The notes under the pieces are model-generated. The model was not told the origin of the DNA, did not search any database, and was given only the letters and a program-made list of their open reading frames with translations. Source: Stenotrophomonas maltophilia (lineage in GTDB: Bacteria; Pseudomonadota; Gammaproteobacteria; Xanthomonadales; Xanthomonadaceae). From it: a stretch of DNA of 64,000 bases. A program made the position numbers and the translations under genes. The DNA is taken from contig NZ_CP037858.1 in NCBI RefSeq assembly GCF_006974125.1, positions 3,968,001 to 4,032,000 on the forward strand, given 5' to 3'. How positions within the stretch are numbered: the first letter of the stretch is position 1; every line of letters starts with the position of its first letter. This document shows positions 49,425 to 58,162 of the stretch, one piece after another.

Positions 49425-50479
49425 TGTGCGCCGAGCAGGCGGGGCTCCGGTTCGATCGGCACGCCGAACTTCTCCAGCACCGAGGCGGAGATGCGTCGCG
49501 CCAGCGCCAGCAGCGCAGCACCGGTGGCGTTACCGTGGTTGACCAGCACCAGTGCATGGCTCGGGGCCACGCCGGCATCGCCTTCGCGGAAGCCCTTCCA
49601 GCCGCAGGACTCGATCATCCAGGCCGCCGAGACCTTGCGTTTTCCGTCCTGGTCGGACGGGAACACCGGCAGCTCGGGGAAGTGCTGCAGCAGCACGTCA
49701 ACCTGTTCCAGCGGCAGCACCGGGTTCTTGAAGAAGCTGCCGGCATTGCCCAGCACGTCCGGATCGGGCAGTTTGCGGCGGCGGATCGCGATCACCGCAT
49801 TGGCCACGTCTACCGCACCCGGCAGTTCCACGCCCTGTGCCTGCAGTTCCTCGCGGATGCCGGCGTAGTCCATGCGCAGGTCGTGCAGCAATGGCAGCTT
49901 CAGCTCGATGGCGGTGATCAGGTAGCGGTCCATCTGCTGCTTGAACACGCTGTCGCGGTAGGCGAAGCCACACTGTTCGTTGTCCAGCCGCACCCAGGCC
50001 TGTTCCTGGCAGTCCCAGGCTTCGACGGCCTGGATGAACTCGCCAACCTGCGCGCCATAGGCACCGATGTTCTGGATCGGCGCAGCACCGGCCGTACCGG
50101 GAATCAGCGCCAGGTTCTCCAGTCCGGACAGGCCTTCCTGCAGCGACCACATCACCAGGCCATGCCAGGGCACGCCGGCGCCGGCGCGGATCACTGCATG
50201 GTCGGCGCGGTGTTCCAGGAAGCTGATGTCGCGGTTGCCGAACACCAGCACGGTGCCGGGCAGGTCTTCAGCGATCAGTACGTTGCTGCCGCTGCCCAGC
50301 ACCAGCAGTGGGCCGCTGGCCACTTCGGGCAGCGCCAGCACTTCCGGCAGCAGCGTGGGGTCGTGCAGTTCCAGCAGCTGCGCTGCACTGGCCTGCACAT
50401 GGAAGGTGTTCAGCGCCTGCAGCGGTGCATTGCGGGTGAGCGTCCAGCGCAGCGGGGCGTTGCCGTCGACGGTATCCAT
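49418..50479 (-). CDS. murB: UDP-N-acetylmuramate dehydrogenase
   Basis: A 353-residue FAD enzyme that reduces UDP-GlcNAc-enolpyruvate to UDP-MurNAc in peptidoglycan synthesis: FAD site [88 protein letters not shown], and [19 protein letters not shown] at the end. The type I (E. coli-like) layout is evident. Start at 50479; a GTG at 50491 overlapping the pyrD stop as GTGA is also possible. Cytoplasmic. Confidence 0.96.
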   Translation of the reverse strand: MDTVDGNAPLRWTLTRNAPLQALNTFHVQASAAQLLELHDPTLLPEVLALPEVASGPLLVLGSGSNVLIAEDLPGTVLVFGNRDISFLEHRADHAVIRAGAGVPWHGLVMWSLQEGLSGLENLALIPGTAGAAPIQNIGAYGAQVGEFIQAVEAWDCQEQAWVRLDNEQCGFAYRDSVFKQQMDRYLITAIELKLPLLHDLRMDYAGIREELQAQGVELPGAVDVANAVIAIRRRKLPDPDVLGNAGSFFKNPVLPLEQVDVLLQHFPELPVFPSDQDGKRKVSAAWMIESCGWKGFREGDAGVAPSHALVLVNHGNATGAALLALARRISASVLEKFGVPIEPEPRLLGAQW

Positions 50480-50487
50480 GGGCGCGC

Positions 50488-51543
50488 TCACAGTGGGGCC
50501 ACCGCGCCGCGGCTGGGCGCTTCGCGACGGCGACGGATCGCCTCCACGCATTCGGAGACCAGGGCAGGGCCACGGAAGATCAAGCCGCTATAGCACTGCA
50601 CCAGCGCGGCGCCGGCGGCCATCTTGGCCACGGCATCGGCACCGGACAGGATGCCGCCGACGCCGATCAGCGGCACCGATTCGGGCAGGCGCGAGCGCAG
50701 GCGGCGCAGCACCAGGGTGGACTGCTCCAGCACCGGCGCGCCGGACAGGCCACCGGCCTCATTGGCCAGCGGATCGCCGGCCACCTTGCTGTGGTCGATG
50801 GTGGTGTTGGTGGCGATCACGCCGTCCACCTGCAGTTCGCCCAGCACACGGGCGGCGGCATCGATGTCGCGCTCGCTGAGGTCGGGCGCCACCTTCACCA
50901 GCATCGGCACGCGGCGACCATGCTGCGCAGCCAGGGCTTCCTGGCGGTCACGCAGCTGGCTGACAAGCTGGCGCAGTGCGGTCTCTTCCTGCAGCTCACG
51001 CAGGCCGGCGGTGTTGGGCGAGGAGATGTTGACCGTGATGTAGTCGGCCAGCGGATACACCTTGTCCAGGCAGGCGATGTAATCGTCCACGGCCTGTTCG
51101 TTGGGGGTGTCCTTGTTCTTGCCGATGTTGATGCCGAGCAGGCCGCGACGGTTGCGCGCGCGCTCGACATTGCGCACCAGTGCATCCACGCCCGCGTTGT
51201 TGAAGCCCATGCGGTTGATGATCGCGTTGTGTTCCGGCAGGCGGAACAGGCGCGGCTGCGGATTGCCAGCCTGCGGGCGCGGGGTGATGGTGCCGATCTC
51301 GACGAAGCCGAAGCCGAGCGCGAACAGCGCATCGATGTGCTCGCCGTTCTTGTCCAGGCCGGCAGCGAGGCCGACCGGATTGGGGAACGTCAGCCCGAAC
51401 ACGGTGCTCGGCATCGGCGCGATGCGGGCGGCCAGCAGCGGCGTGGTGCCGGTGCGATAGGCCAGGTCCAGTGCGGACAGGCCGAGGCCGTGGGCGCGCT
51501 CGGCGTCGAGCGAGAACAGGAAGGGGCGGGCAAGCGAATACAT
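50488..51543 (-). CDS. pyrD: Dihydroorotate dehydrogenase (quinone), class 2
   Basis: A 351-residue membrane-associated FMN enzyme that oxidises dihydroorotate to orotate in pyrimidine synthesis. The N-terminal [22 protein letters not shown] is the class 2 membrane-binding extension. Core motifs: [73 protein letters not shown], and [24 protein letters not shown]. It lies between the methyltransferase gene and murB in one operon. Confidence 0.97.
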   Translation of the reverse strand: MYSLARPFLFSLDAERAHGLGLSALDLAYRTGTTPLLAARIAPMPSTVFGLTFPNPVGLAAGLDKNGEHIDALFALGFGFVEIGTITPRPQAGNPQPRLFRLPEHNAIINRMGFNNAGVDALVRNVERARNRRGLLGINIGKNKDTPNEQAVDDYIACLDKVYPLADYITVNISSPNTAGLRELQEETALRQLVSQLRDRQEALAAQHGRRVPMLVKVAPDLSERDIDAAARVLGELQVDGVIATNTTIDHSKVAGDPLANEAGGLSGAPVLEQSTLVLRRLRSRLPESVPLIGVGGILSGADAVAKMAAGAALVQCYSGLIFRGPALVSECVEAIRRRREAPSRGAVAPL

Positions 51544-51551
51544 GCGTCGGT

Positions 51552-52322
51552 TCAGTCCAGCGTGCCGAGGAAGGCTCGGGTTCGATATTCAAAAGCAACC
51601 TGGCCGTCGACCGCGTGGGCGGCGAACAGGTCCTGCAGAGCGGCGATCATCGGCGCATGGCGCGGGTGACCGGGCTGGGGGGCATAGGAGGAGGACAGCA
51701 GGCGCCCTTGCAGCGCATCCAGATCCAGGTACTGCACGTTCGGCAGCTGCACCATGCCGCGCAGCCCGGCGCCGAACCAGGCCTGCATGGTGGCGTCGTC
51801 CTGGTAGCGCTCGGCCACGGCGGTGTAGTCGGTGCCGTAGTCCAGCAGCAGTTGTTCGTAGCCGACCAGGAACGGGCTGGCATCGAGCAGGCGTGAATTC
51901 CAGTAGATCAGTGCCAGGCCACCTGGGCGCAGGATGCGCTGCCACTCGGCGCGCACCGCCACGGTGTCGAACCAGTGGAAGGCCTGCGCGACGCTGACCA
52001 GGTCAACGCTGGCCTCGTCCAGCCCGGTGGCCTCGGCGCGGCCGTCGATGGCGCTGAACTGCGGATACTGCGGCGCCAGCCACTGTTCGGAGGCGGCGCG
52101 CATGGCGGCGTTCGGTTCCACCGCAATGACCGGATGGCCGGTGGCCAGAAACTGGCGGCTGGAAATGCCGGTGCCGGCGCCGATGTCGGCGACCACGGCC
52201 TCGTGGCTGACGCCCATGGGGCCATGCAGCCACTCCAGCAGGGCGGGCGGGTAGTCGGGCCGGTAGCGGACGTAGTCGGCGACGCGGCTGCTGAAGCGTT
52301 CAGTGCTGTCGGAAGTGGTCAT
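51552..52322 (-). CDS. SAM-dependent methyltransferase
   Basis: A 256-residue class I methyltransferase: [23 protein letters not shown] at the start, SAM motif [34 protein letters not shown], a post-motif with [34 protein letters not shown]. This is the UbiE/trans-aconitate-like methyltransferase type; substrate unknown. It follows DUF4190 by five bases and precedes pyrD by eight. Confidence 0.88.
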   Translation of the reverse strand: MTTSDSTERFSSRVADYVRYRPDYPPALLEWLHGPMGVSHEAVVADIGAGTGISSRQFLATGHPVIAVEPNAAMRAASEQWLAPQYPQFSAIDGRAEATGLDEASVDLVSVAQAFHWFDTVAVRAEWQRILRPGGLALIYWNSRLLDASPFLVGYEQLLLDYGTDYTAVAERYQDDATMQAWFGAGLRGMVQLPNVQYLDLDALQGRLLSSSYAPQPGHPRHAPMIAALQDLFAAHAVDGQVAFEYRTRAFLGTLD

Positions 52323-52327
52323 GGCGA

Positions 52328-52612
52328 TCAGTTCGACATCGCGGCGAGCCAGGCCAGGCCGCCGAAGAACAGGATGAAGACCAGGATGGCGGCGATAGCG
52401 GCGCCGACCATCACCCAGCCCAGTACAAGGCCAGTGACGGCCAAACCGTCGCCTTCCAGTTCCTGCGGGCGACGGCGGATCTCGGCGCGGGCCATGTGGC
52501 CGGTGACGATGGCCACGATGCTGGCCACGAAGGGCAGGACGGTCCAGCTGGCGATGCCCATGACCAGGCTGACTACGGCCAGGGCGCTTGTCTGTCGGGG
52601 TGCCACGCTCAT
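52328..52612 (-). CDS. DUF4190 small membrane protein
   Basis: A 94-residue protein with two hydrophobic segments (about 11-38 and 63-89): SALAVVSLVMGIASWTVLPFVASIVAIVTGHMARAEIRR, and GLAVTGLVLGWVMVGAAIAAIL. The GH-AR-EIRR loop between helices is typical of DUF4190. The start at 52612 was chosen because AAGGAGG lies seven bases upstream. First gene of the operon through pyrD-murB. Confidence 0.85.
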   Translation of the reverse strand: MSVAPRQTSALAVVSLVMGIASWTVLPFVASIVAIVTGHMARAEIRRRPQELEGDGLAVTGLVLGWVMVGAAIAAILVFILFFGGLAWLAAMSN

Positions 52613-52689
52613 CGGGGTCCTCCTTGGCAGTGTGCACATGATAGTGCGTCTGCCCAGGCAATCCCATGCCCGGCAAGTGCAAGGATGCG

Positions 52690-52864
52690 GTAGGCGTCGA
52701 CCGTGGTCGACGAACGGGATGTCAGCCCTGGCGGACGTCGACCTTGGTCGACGAACGAGGTGCCAGCCCTGGTAGGCGTCGACCTTGGTCGACGAAGGGC
52801 ATTTCAGCCGGGTAGGCGTCGACCTTGGTCGACGAAAGGCATGCCAACCAAGGTTGGCAGCTAC
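52690..52864. repeat. Array of five REP palindromes
   Basis: Four same-orientation units with GTCGACC-[G/T]-TGGTCGAC arms at about 52690-52713, 52731-52754, 52772-52795 and 52812-52835, three of them headed by GTAG and the second by a degenerate GCGG. A fifth, with GCCAACC-AA-GGTTGGC arms, runs on the other strand at 52843-52864 with a closing CTAC. Centre spacing is about 40 bases. It lies between the operons. Confidence 0.8.
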
Positions 52865-52877
52865 CGAAGTGCCGGTG

Positions 52878-53681
52878 TCAGCCCATCAACACCTGGCCAC
52901 CATCCACGTTGAGCACGCTGCCGGTGACCCAGCGCGCCAGCGGCGAGCACAGGAACAGGGCGGCGTCGGCGATCTCGCGCGGGTGTCCGAAGCGGCCGAA
53001 CGGGATCTTCGCCAGGGTGCCGTGGTACAGCGTCGGATCTTCGGTGCGGCGGCGATCCCACAGGCCATCGTCGAATTCGATCGAACCGGGGGCGATGGCG
53101 TTGACCCGGATCCGGTCCTTGGCCAGCGCCAGTGCCTGCGAGGTGGTGTAGTGCGACAGCGCGGCCTTTGCGGCGGCGTAGGGCGCGCCACCGGGGCGCG
53201 GCTGCTGTGAGGCGATCGAGGACAGGTTGAGGATGCAGGCATCGCTGGATGCGCGCAGCCACGGCAGTGCCAGGCGCGACGCCCGTACCGCCGCCATCAG
53301 GTCGATCTGCAGGCTGGCGGCCCAGCCATCCTCGTCATCGGCCATGCCGTAGCCGGTGGCGTTGTTGACCAGCACATCGATGCCGCCGAGTGCATCGGCA
53401 GCGGCCTGCAGCCAGGCCTGGATCTGGCCGGCATCGGCCAGATCGGCGGAGACGGTATGCAGCGGGGTGCCCTGTGCCTGCGCATCGGCGCGCAGGGCAT
53501 CCAGTCCGGCCTGGCCGCGGGCGCAGACCGAGACCTGCGCACCGGCGCCGGCAAATGCCAGCGCCATTTCACGACCGATGCCTTTGCTGCCACCGGCGAT
53601 GAGTACGCGGCGGCCGCTGAAGTCGAGGGTCGGAGCCCCTGCGGGGATCCGACCCACAGACGTCTCGGCGTCGTTTGCCAT
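52878..53681 (-). CDS. SDR-family oxidoreductase
   Basis: A 267-residue short-chain dehydrogenase: RVLIAGGSKGIGREMALAFAG cofactor loop, DVLVNNATGYG, LNLSSIASQQPRPGG serine and YAAAKAALSHYTTS Tyr/Lys pair, RVNAIAPGSIEFDDGLW, SVLNVDGGQVLMG end. Its ATG overlaps the aldehyde dehydrogenase stop as TGATG, so it is translationally coupled. The first 20 residues are largely encoded by a REP palindrome (VGRIPAGAPTLD). It may act on the same pathway as the aldehyde dehydrogenase. Confidence 0.87.
   Translation of the reverse strand: MANDAETSVGRIPAGAPTLDFSGRRVLIAGGSKGIGREMALAFAGAGAQVSVCARGQAGLDALRADAQAQGTPLHTVSADLADAGQIQAWLQAAADALGGIDVLVNNATGYGMADDEDGWAASLQIDLMAAVRASRLALPWLRASSDACILNLSSIASQQPRPGGAPYAAAKAALSHYTTSQALALAKDRIRVNAIAPGSIEFDDGLWDRRRTEDPTLYHGTLAKIPFGRFGHPREIADAALFLCSPLARWVTGSVLNVDGGQVLMG
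53627..53655. repeat. GGTCGGA-type REP inside the 5' end of the SDR gene
   Basis: GGGTCGGAGCCCC and GGGGATCCGACCC pair around TGC. It is the same family as the repeat at 21320 and lies in frame within codons of the SDR gene. Confidence 0.7.
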
Positions 53682-55213
53682 CACAGATCGAACTTGATGC
53701 CCTGGGCCAGCGGCAGCGAGTCCGAATAGTTGATGGTGTTGGTCTGGCGGCGCATGTAGACCTTCCACGCATCCGAACCGGACTCGCGGCCACCGCCGGT
53801 GTCCTTCTCGCCACCGAAGGCGCCGCCGATCTCCGCACCGGACGTGCCGATGTTGATGTTGGCGATGCCGCAGTCGCTGCCGGCGGCCGACAGGAACTTC
53901 TCGGCGGTCTTCAGGTTCTGGGTGAAGATCGAGGACGACAGGCCCTGCGGTACGCCGTTCTGCATGTCGATGGCTTCGTCGATGCTGTCGTACGGCATCA
54001 CGTACAGGATCGGCGCGAAGGTCTCGTGCTGGACCACGGCGTCGCTGTTCTTCAGGCCGGAGACGATGGCCGGCAGCACGAAGTTGCCTGCGCGGTCGAT
54101 GCGGGTGCCCCCGGTTTCGATGGTGCCGCCGGCGGCCTTGGCCTGGGCGATGGCATCGAGGAACTGCTGCACGGCACCGTCGCTGTTCAGCGGGCCCATC
54201 AGGTTGGCGGCATCGGTCGGATCACCGATCTTGCCTTCCACCTGCTTGTAGGCCTTGACCAGGGTGGCCAGCACGTCGGCGTAGATCGAGCGGTGCACGA
54301 TCAGGCGGCGGGTGGTGGTGCAGCGCTGGCCGGCGGTGCCGACGGCGCCGAACACGATGCCCGGCACGGCCAGCTTCAGGTCGGCGGTTTCGTCCAGGAT
54401 GATGGCGTTGTTGCCACCCAGCTCCAGCAGGCAGCGGCCAAGGCGGCGAGCGACCTTTTCGTTGACGGTGCGGCCGACCTGGGTCGAGCCGGTGAAGCTG
54501 ATCAGCGGCACGCGACGGTCATCGACCATCTTTTCCGACAGCGCGGTGCCCGCATCGTTGATCAGGAAGAAGATGTCCGGGAAGCCGGCTTCGCGCAGGG
54601 CGTCGTTGCAGATCTTCAGCGAGGCGATGGCGGTCAGCGGCGTCTTGTTGGACGGCTTCCAGATGCACACGTCGCCACAGATGGCGGCCAGGAACGAATT
54701 CCAGCTCCACACCGCGACCGGGAAGTTGAAGGCCGAGATGATGCCGACCAGGCCCAGCGGGTGGTACTGCTCGTACATGCGGTGGCCGGGGCGCTCGGAA
54801 TGCATGGTGTAGCCGTACAGCATGCGGCTCTGGCCCACGGCGAAATCGGCGATGTCGATCATCTCCTGCACTTCGCCATCGCCTTCCGGCTTGCTCTTGC
54901 CCATTTCCAGGGCGACCAGCGAGCCCAGCGCATCCTTGTGCTTGCGCAGCGCTTCGCCGCACAGGCGCACGGCTTCACCGCGGCGCGGCGCCGGCGTGGT
55001 GCGCCAGACCTTGAAGGCTTCCTGGGCGCGGGCGACGACGGTTTCGTACTCGGCCTCGGTGGTCGCGCGGACCTGCGCGATCGGCTCGCCGGTGGTCGGG
55101 TTGACCGGGGTGATCAGCTCACCGCTGGTCGCGCTCGACCACTCCCCGTTGCCCAGGTACGTGCCAGCGTTGATCGCGTCCAGGCCAAGGGACTTGAGCA
55201 GCTCGGAAGACAT
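53681..55213 (-). CDS. amaB: Aldehyde dehydrogenase, ALDH7 (aminoadipic semialdehyde) type
   Basis: A 510-residue NAD-dependent aldehyde dehydrogenase. ALDH7A1-like features: [77 protein letters not shown] (catalytic Glu), [17 protein letters not shown] (catalytic Cys), [44 protein letters not shown]. It should oxidise alpha-aminoadipic (or piperideine-6-carboxylate) semialdehyde in lysine catabolism. Its start has AGGAG six bases upstream. The coupled SDR gene follows. Confidence 0.92.
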   Translation of the reverse strand: MSSELLKSLGLDAINAGTYLGNGEWSSATSGELITPVNPTTGEPIAQVRATTEAEYETVVARAQEAFKVWRTTPAPRRGEAVRLCGEALRKHKDALGSLVALEMGKSKPEGDGEVQEMIDIADFAVGQSRMLYGYTMHSERPGHRMYEQYHPLGLVGIISAFNFPVAVWSWNSFLAAICGDVCIWKPSNKTPLTAIASLKICNDALREAGFPDIFFLINDAGTALSEKMVDDRRVPLISFTGSTQVGRTVNEKVARRLGRCLLELGGNNAIILDETADLKLAVPGIVFGAVGTAGQRCTTTRRLIVHRSIYADVLATLVKAYKQVEGKIGDPTDAANLMGPLNSDGAVQQFLDAIAQAKAAGGTIETGGTRIDRAGNFVLPAIVSGLKNSDAVVQHETFAPILYVMPYDSIDEAIDMQNGVPQGLSSSIFTQNLKTAEKFLSAAGSDCGIANINIGTSGAEIGGAFGGEKDTGGGRESGSDAWKVYMRRQTNTINYSDSLPLAQGIKFDL

Positions 55214-55396
55214 GCAGACTCCTGTGTTTCGTTACGTTGTTTGGTGCCATCGCGGGCAGCTGGGGGACGCGATGAACTGAATCGCCGATGGTAGCAGAGC
55301 GGCCTGTCCGGCCATGGTGCAACGCGCCAGCGGAATCGTACGGAGCATGAATGCTTGGAGGGCAGGGTGTGTTGCCTGTAAACTTCCCGGCTGCAT

Positions 55397-55473
55397 GGCC
55401 CCGTAGCTCAGCTGGATAGAGCGTCCCCCTCCTAAGGGGAAGGTCGCCCGTTCGAATCGGGCCGGGGTCACCA
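55397..55473 (+). tRNA. tRNA-Arg (anticodon CCT)
   Basis: A full cloverleaf: acceptor GGCCCCG/CGGGGTC (one G-U), D-stem GCTC/GAGC, anticodon stem TCCCC/GGGGA with loop CTCCTAA (anticodon CCT, decoding AGG), T-stem GCCCG/CGGGC with TTCGAAT loop, discriminator A and encoded CCA. Length 77 bases. Integrase remnants begin within 100 bases of its 3' end, consistent with use as an attachment site. Confidence 0.97.
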
Positions 55474-55564
55474 GAATCAACAGCTTGCGAAAGCCGCTAT
55501 ATCGCCACAGGCCATATCGGACCATCAAAAGGCACCATTTGGTCACAGTGGAGGTAATGGCGAA

Positions 55565-55760
55565 TCAATAGGTTGGCTTCGCCACCGCACCGTCATCGCC
55601 CTCAGGGGTGAGGTGCGCGTAGTACTTCGCAATAGTGGCGTAGTCGGCATGCCTGGCCGGAACTGCATCTGTCGCAACGGAACTCCGGTGATGGCCATAC
55701 CGTGTTCTTGTGCACGGCGACAAGCGGATCGGATAGACAGCGAAGTGCCCAGCGCGCATA
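55565..55760 (-). pseudogene. Phage/island integrase, decayed C-terminal remnant
   Basis: On the minus strand the last part reads HADYATIAKYYAHLTPEGDD, the end of the tyrosine-recombinase catalytic domain (the Y of YYAHL is the nucleophile). The segment just upstream (HGMAITGVPLRQMQ) is in another frame, which shows at least one frameshift, and nothing before it is intact. It sits 92 bases after the tRNA-Arg 3' end, the usual place for an integrase. The mobile element can therefore no longer move with this gene. Confidence 0.7.
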
Positions 55761-56042
55761 CCGGCCCAGCGGCGCCTCGCGCCACTTGCCGACTTCGTGC
55801 GCCCCCGGCCATCTTCGTCTGGATCGCTCTCAACACTTTGGCTGCCCACCTCGTGCGTCCGGACTGGGTACCTGGCCCAGGTGGAGGCTGGATTCACGCG
55901 GCCGCAGGCCATGCAACCGGTGTCCGCCAAGCTGGGCCCCCAGCAAAAGGTGGGCAGCGTCGGATTGTCGGTCCCGTGAAAACCGCAATCCTGTGGTAGT
56001 AAAGGCCCCAGCGGTGGCATGACGCCGCCGACAGGGGGCAAC

Positions 56043-56744
56043 ATGAAGGCGATGACCGCTGTTCTGGTTGCGGCTGTGCTTTGCGTTGGTTGTTCAACCA
56101 AGGGGGGTTCCACTGCACCCTACAACATCTCTTTCGTTGGCCATCCTTCCCGGGCCGACGTAGCACCACCTCCACCTCCACCCCCACCTCCGCCGCCCCC
56201 CGTTGACGGTCAGGTCCAGGCGCCTGATCCCAGCGGAGTCAAGCCTCCGAGGAGGCTTCCCCGCGACGGATGGTATGAGCCTGGAGAGGAGGTGGATGAC
56301 GCCTCGGACGTTGAAAAGGCGTTGCCAGCGGTACTGGCGGAATGCAAGAAGCTCATCCTCGGGATGGAGAACAAATCCGTTGATCAGCGAAAGGCGTCCC
56401 TCTGGGTGTACGGGATCGGGCTGGTCGCGGGCACGGTCATCGCACCTGCACTTACGGCGGCGAACGCTGCCAAGCACGCCGGTGCGATAGCCGGACTAAG
56501 TGCATTGGGGGGCGCCTCTGGTATGGCGGGAAAGGCGCTGGAGGACTCTGGGTTTGGGGGATCCGCGGCAATTGCTGATCGTAAAGCCATCGCCGACGTG
56601 ATTCGTCTGAAGCTCCCAGTGATCACGGATCGCAGAGAGGCGTCGCACGATCGACGGAAGGCGCTTACGGAAATGCAGGCTGCATGCTTTGCCTACGATC
56701 TGACCACCCCGAAGCCCATCCAGTCGGCAACAACCGGCAAATGA
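56043..56744 (+). CDS. Hypothetical lipoprotein with polyproline stretch
   Basis: A 233-residue protein. The signal sequence MKAMTAVLVAAVLCVGC ends in a lipobox-like Val-Gly-Cys, so it should be lipid-anchored. A run of 12 consecutive prolines (about 41-52) forms a rigid spacer. A hydrophobic, glycine/alanine-rich segment (ASLWVYGIGLVAGTVIAPALTAANAAKHAGAIAGLSALGGASG, about 120-165 split by charged residues) could span a membrane. No family is recognised. A strong terminator follows at 56751. It is AT-richer than the host genes and part of the tRNA-linked island. Confidence 0.7.
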   Translation: MKAMTAVLVAAVLCVGCSTKGGSTAPYNISFVGHPSRADVAPPPPPPPPPPPPVDGQVQAPDPSGVKPPRRLPRDGWYEPGEEVDDASDVEKALPAVLAECKKLILGMENKSVDQRKASLWVYGIGLVAGTVIAPALTAANAAKHAGAIAGLSALGGASGMAGKALEDSGFGGSAAIADRKAIADVIRLKLPVITDRREASHDRRKALTEMQAACFAYDLTTPKPIQSATTGK

Positions 56745-56750
56745 ACAAGG

Positions 56751-56783
56751 AAGGGCCCGCTCTCCGACGGGCCCTTCTCTTTT
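56751..56783 (+). terminator. Intrinsic terminator after the polyproline lipoprotein
   Basis: AAGGGCCCG and CGGGCCCTT pair around CTCTCCGA, followed by CTCTTTT. It lies six bases after the stop codon. Confidence 0.88.
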
Positions 56784-57067
56784 ACACTCCGCGCCAAGCT
56801 CGCCGCCGTCACCTTCCTCCGGGTGAAGAAGGTGGGCAACATCGGCGAGCGCGCCATCAACACCATCGTCGTGCGGTACGACATGCCCGATACCTTGGTG
56901 GCCCTGAAGGGAAAGGGTATCGGGAGGAAGCGCCCGAAGACCCCGACGGCGATGGACGACACGTTGCGTCTGTGGGTGAGGCCGATTGAATTTTCTGTTG
57001 GGGCAGTCGGCATGTGTTCCAGAGATGGCAGTAGAATCCGCGCCAGTCCCCTCTCTTCCGGGTCATC
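56784..57067. other. Gap with a gene-like fragment
   Basis: About 280 bases. From 56823 a plus-strand frame reads KKVGNIGERAINTIVVRYDMPDTLVALKGKGIGRKRPKTP, which looks like the C-terminal part of some protein, but no upstream start or family was found, and its end runs into promoter-like DNA of the next gene. It is probably a remnant of the tRNA-linked island. Confidence 0.4.
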
Positions 57068-57493
57068 ATGTCGATACGAGTAGCGTGCCTGTGCGGGAAC
57101 GTCGCCATTGAGCTGGCTGGAGAGCCGGTCGCACGCGCCAACTGCCACTGTTCATCGTGCAGGGACTTCTACGGTGTCACCATGTTCTCCGCGACGGCTT
57201 GGGAGGCTTCGTCGGTTCAGATGGCCTCCTTCGATGCGCGAAGCTTCAGCCACCCCCAGAAGCAGCTGAAGAAGACCTTCTGTGCTACGTGCGGCGAGGT
57301 TGTGTTCGGCACGAACCGTCTGGGCATGTGTGTCGTTCCCAACGCCATGCTCGCCCGCGCAGACGGCGGATGGCTGGACGTTGCCATGGCGCCCACAATG
57401 CATCTCTACTACCGGCAACGCGTAGTTGAGGTTCGCGATGAGTTGCCGAAGTACCTTGATGGCTGGGACGGCCCTACCTACCTGCAGGAATGA
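57068..57493 (+). CDS. GFA-family (Mss4-fold zinc) protein
   Basis: A 141-residue protein with the zinc ligands of the GFA family: CLCG near the start, CHCSSCR, and FCATCGE. The family is named for a supposed glutathione-dependent formaldehyde-activating enzyme; most members have unknown function. The stretch VFGTNRLGMCVVPNAML is also typical. Atg at 57068 follows a CGGG-type site. It may belong to the island after the tRNA gene or mark its right flank. Confidence 0.82.
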   Translation: MSIRVACLCGNVAIELAGEPVARANCHCSSCRDFYGVTMFSATAWEASSVQMASFDARSFSHPQKQLKKTFCATCGEVVFGTNRLGMCVVPNAMLARADGGWLDVAMAPTMHLYYRQRVVEVRDELPKYLDGWDGPTYLQE

Positions 57494-57613
57494 AGCTGCG
57501 ACTGTGATGGTGCAAGGGCATTGTCGCAGGACAACATTCAACGGCTGCCGCGCAGCGTGACGGCGCCGGGCGGGCCGCTCACAATCAGTGGGCCAGACCA
57601 CACAGGCATCCTC

Positions 57614-58078
57614 ATGCCCGCACAGTTGCAACCGGTCCAACCACTGCATTACCCACGTATCGCTGGCTGGCTCGATTCGCTTGCAGCGACGCAACGCTGG
57701 GCCGGCCCAGGCGTTGCATTTCCTCTGCTGCCCGAAGCGTTCGCACAGACGCTTGAACTGGCCGAGCGACCGGGTTGGGTGCTGCTGGACGGGGAGGGCG
57801 CGTGCTTGGGGTTCGGCCAGTACTGGTTGACCGCGCCCGGCACCGCCCACCTGGGCCGCATCATTGTTTCGCCGCAGGCGCGTGGGCGCGGCCTGGGGCG
57901 GGTGCTGGTGCAGTTGTTGGGTGCCGAGGCCCTGCGGTCGCCTGGAGTGCAGCGCCTGACCCTGCGCGTCTACCGTGACAATGTCGCAGCGGTGGCCCTC
58001 TACCGCGATCTCGGCTTCCAGCCGGTGGAAGACGCTTCGACGCCGGAACTGCTGTTCATGCAGCGCAGCGGGGTCTGA
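57614..58078 (+). CDS. GNAT-family N-acetyltransferase
   Basis: A 154-residue acetyltransferase: GPGVAFPLLPEAFAQTLELAERPGWVLLDGEGACLGFGQYWL, then HLGRIIVSPQARGRGLGRVLVQLLGAEALRSP (motif A, R-G-R-G-L-G) and LRVYRDNVAAVALYRDLGFQPVED. Start at 57614 chosen because the fold begins there; the frame extends 31 codons further upstream. Substrate unknown. Stands alone before the AraC gene. Confidence 0.85.
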   Translation: MPAQLQPVQPLHYPRIAGWLDSLAATQRWAGPGVAFPLLPEAFAQTLELAERPGWVLLDGEGACLGFGQYWLTAPGTAHLGRIIVSPQARGRGLGRVLVQLLGAEALRSPGVQRLTLRVYRDNVAAVALYRDLGFQPVEDASTPELLFMQRSGV

Positions 58079-58162
58079 CCCAGCTTCAGCGTCGGCTGCT
58101 GCGGGTGGGGGCGGTATCTTGATCATTTCGGTACTTTTCACAAGTCTGGCGCCGGGCCCGAT

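Noticed and set aside
52690..52864. Possible CRISPR array.
   Set aside because: The units are palindromes of about 24 bases with short spacers of about 16-18 bases, one in reverse orientation, and no cas genes are near; they are REPs.
55232..55546. A minus-strand frame coding RFERATFPLGGGRSIQLSYGA.
   Set aside because: It is the antisense of tRNA-Arg, a well-known false annotation in many genomes.
56823..57083. An 86-codon frame beginning KKVGNIGERAIN.
   Set aside because: There is no ribosome site or family match, and the frame overlaps the next gene's start; kept only as a possible remnant.
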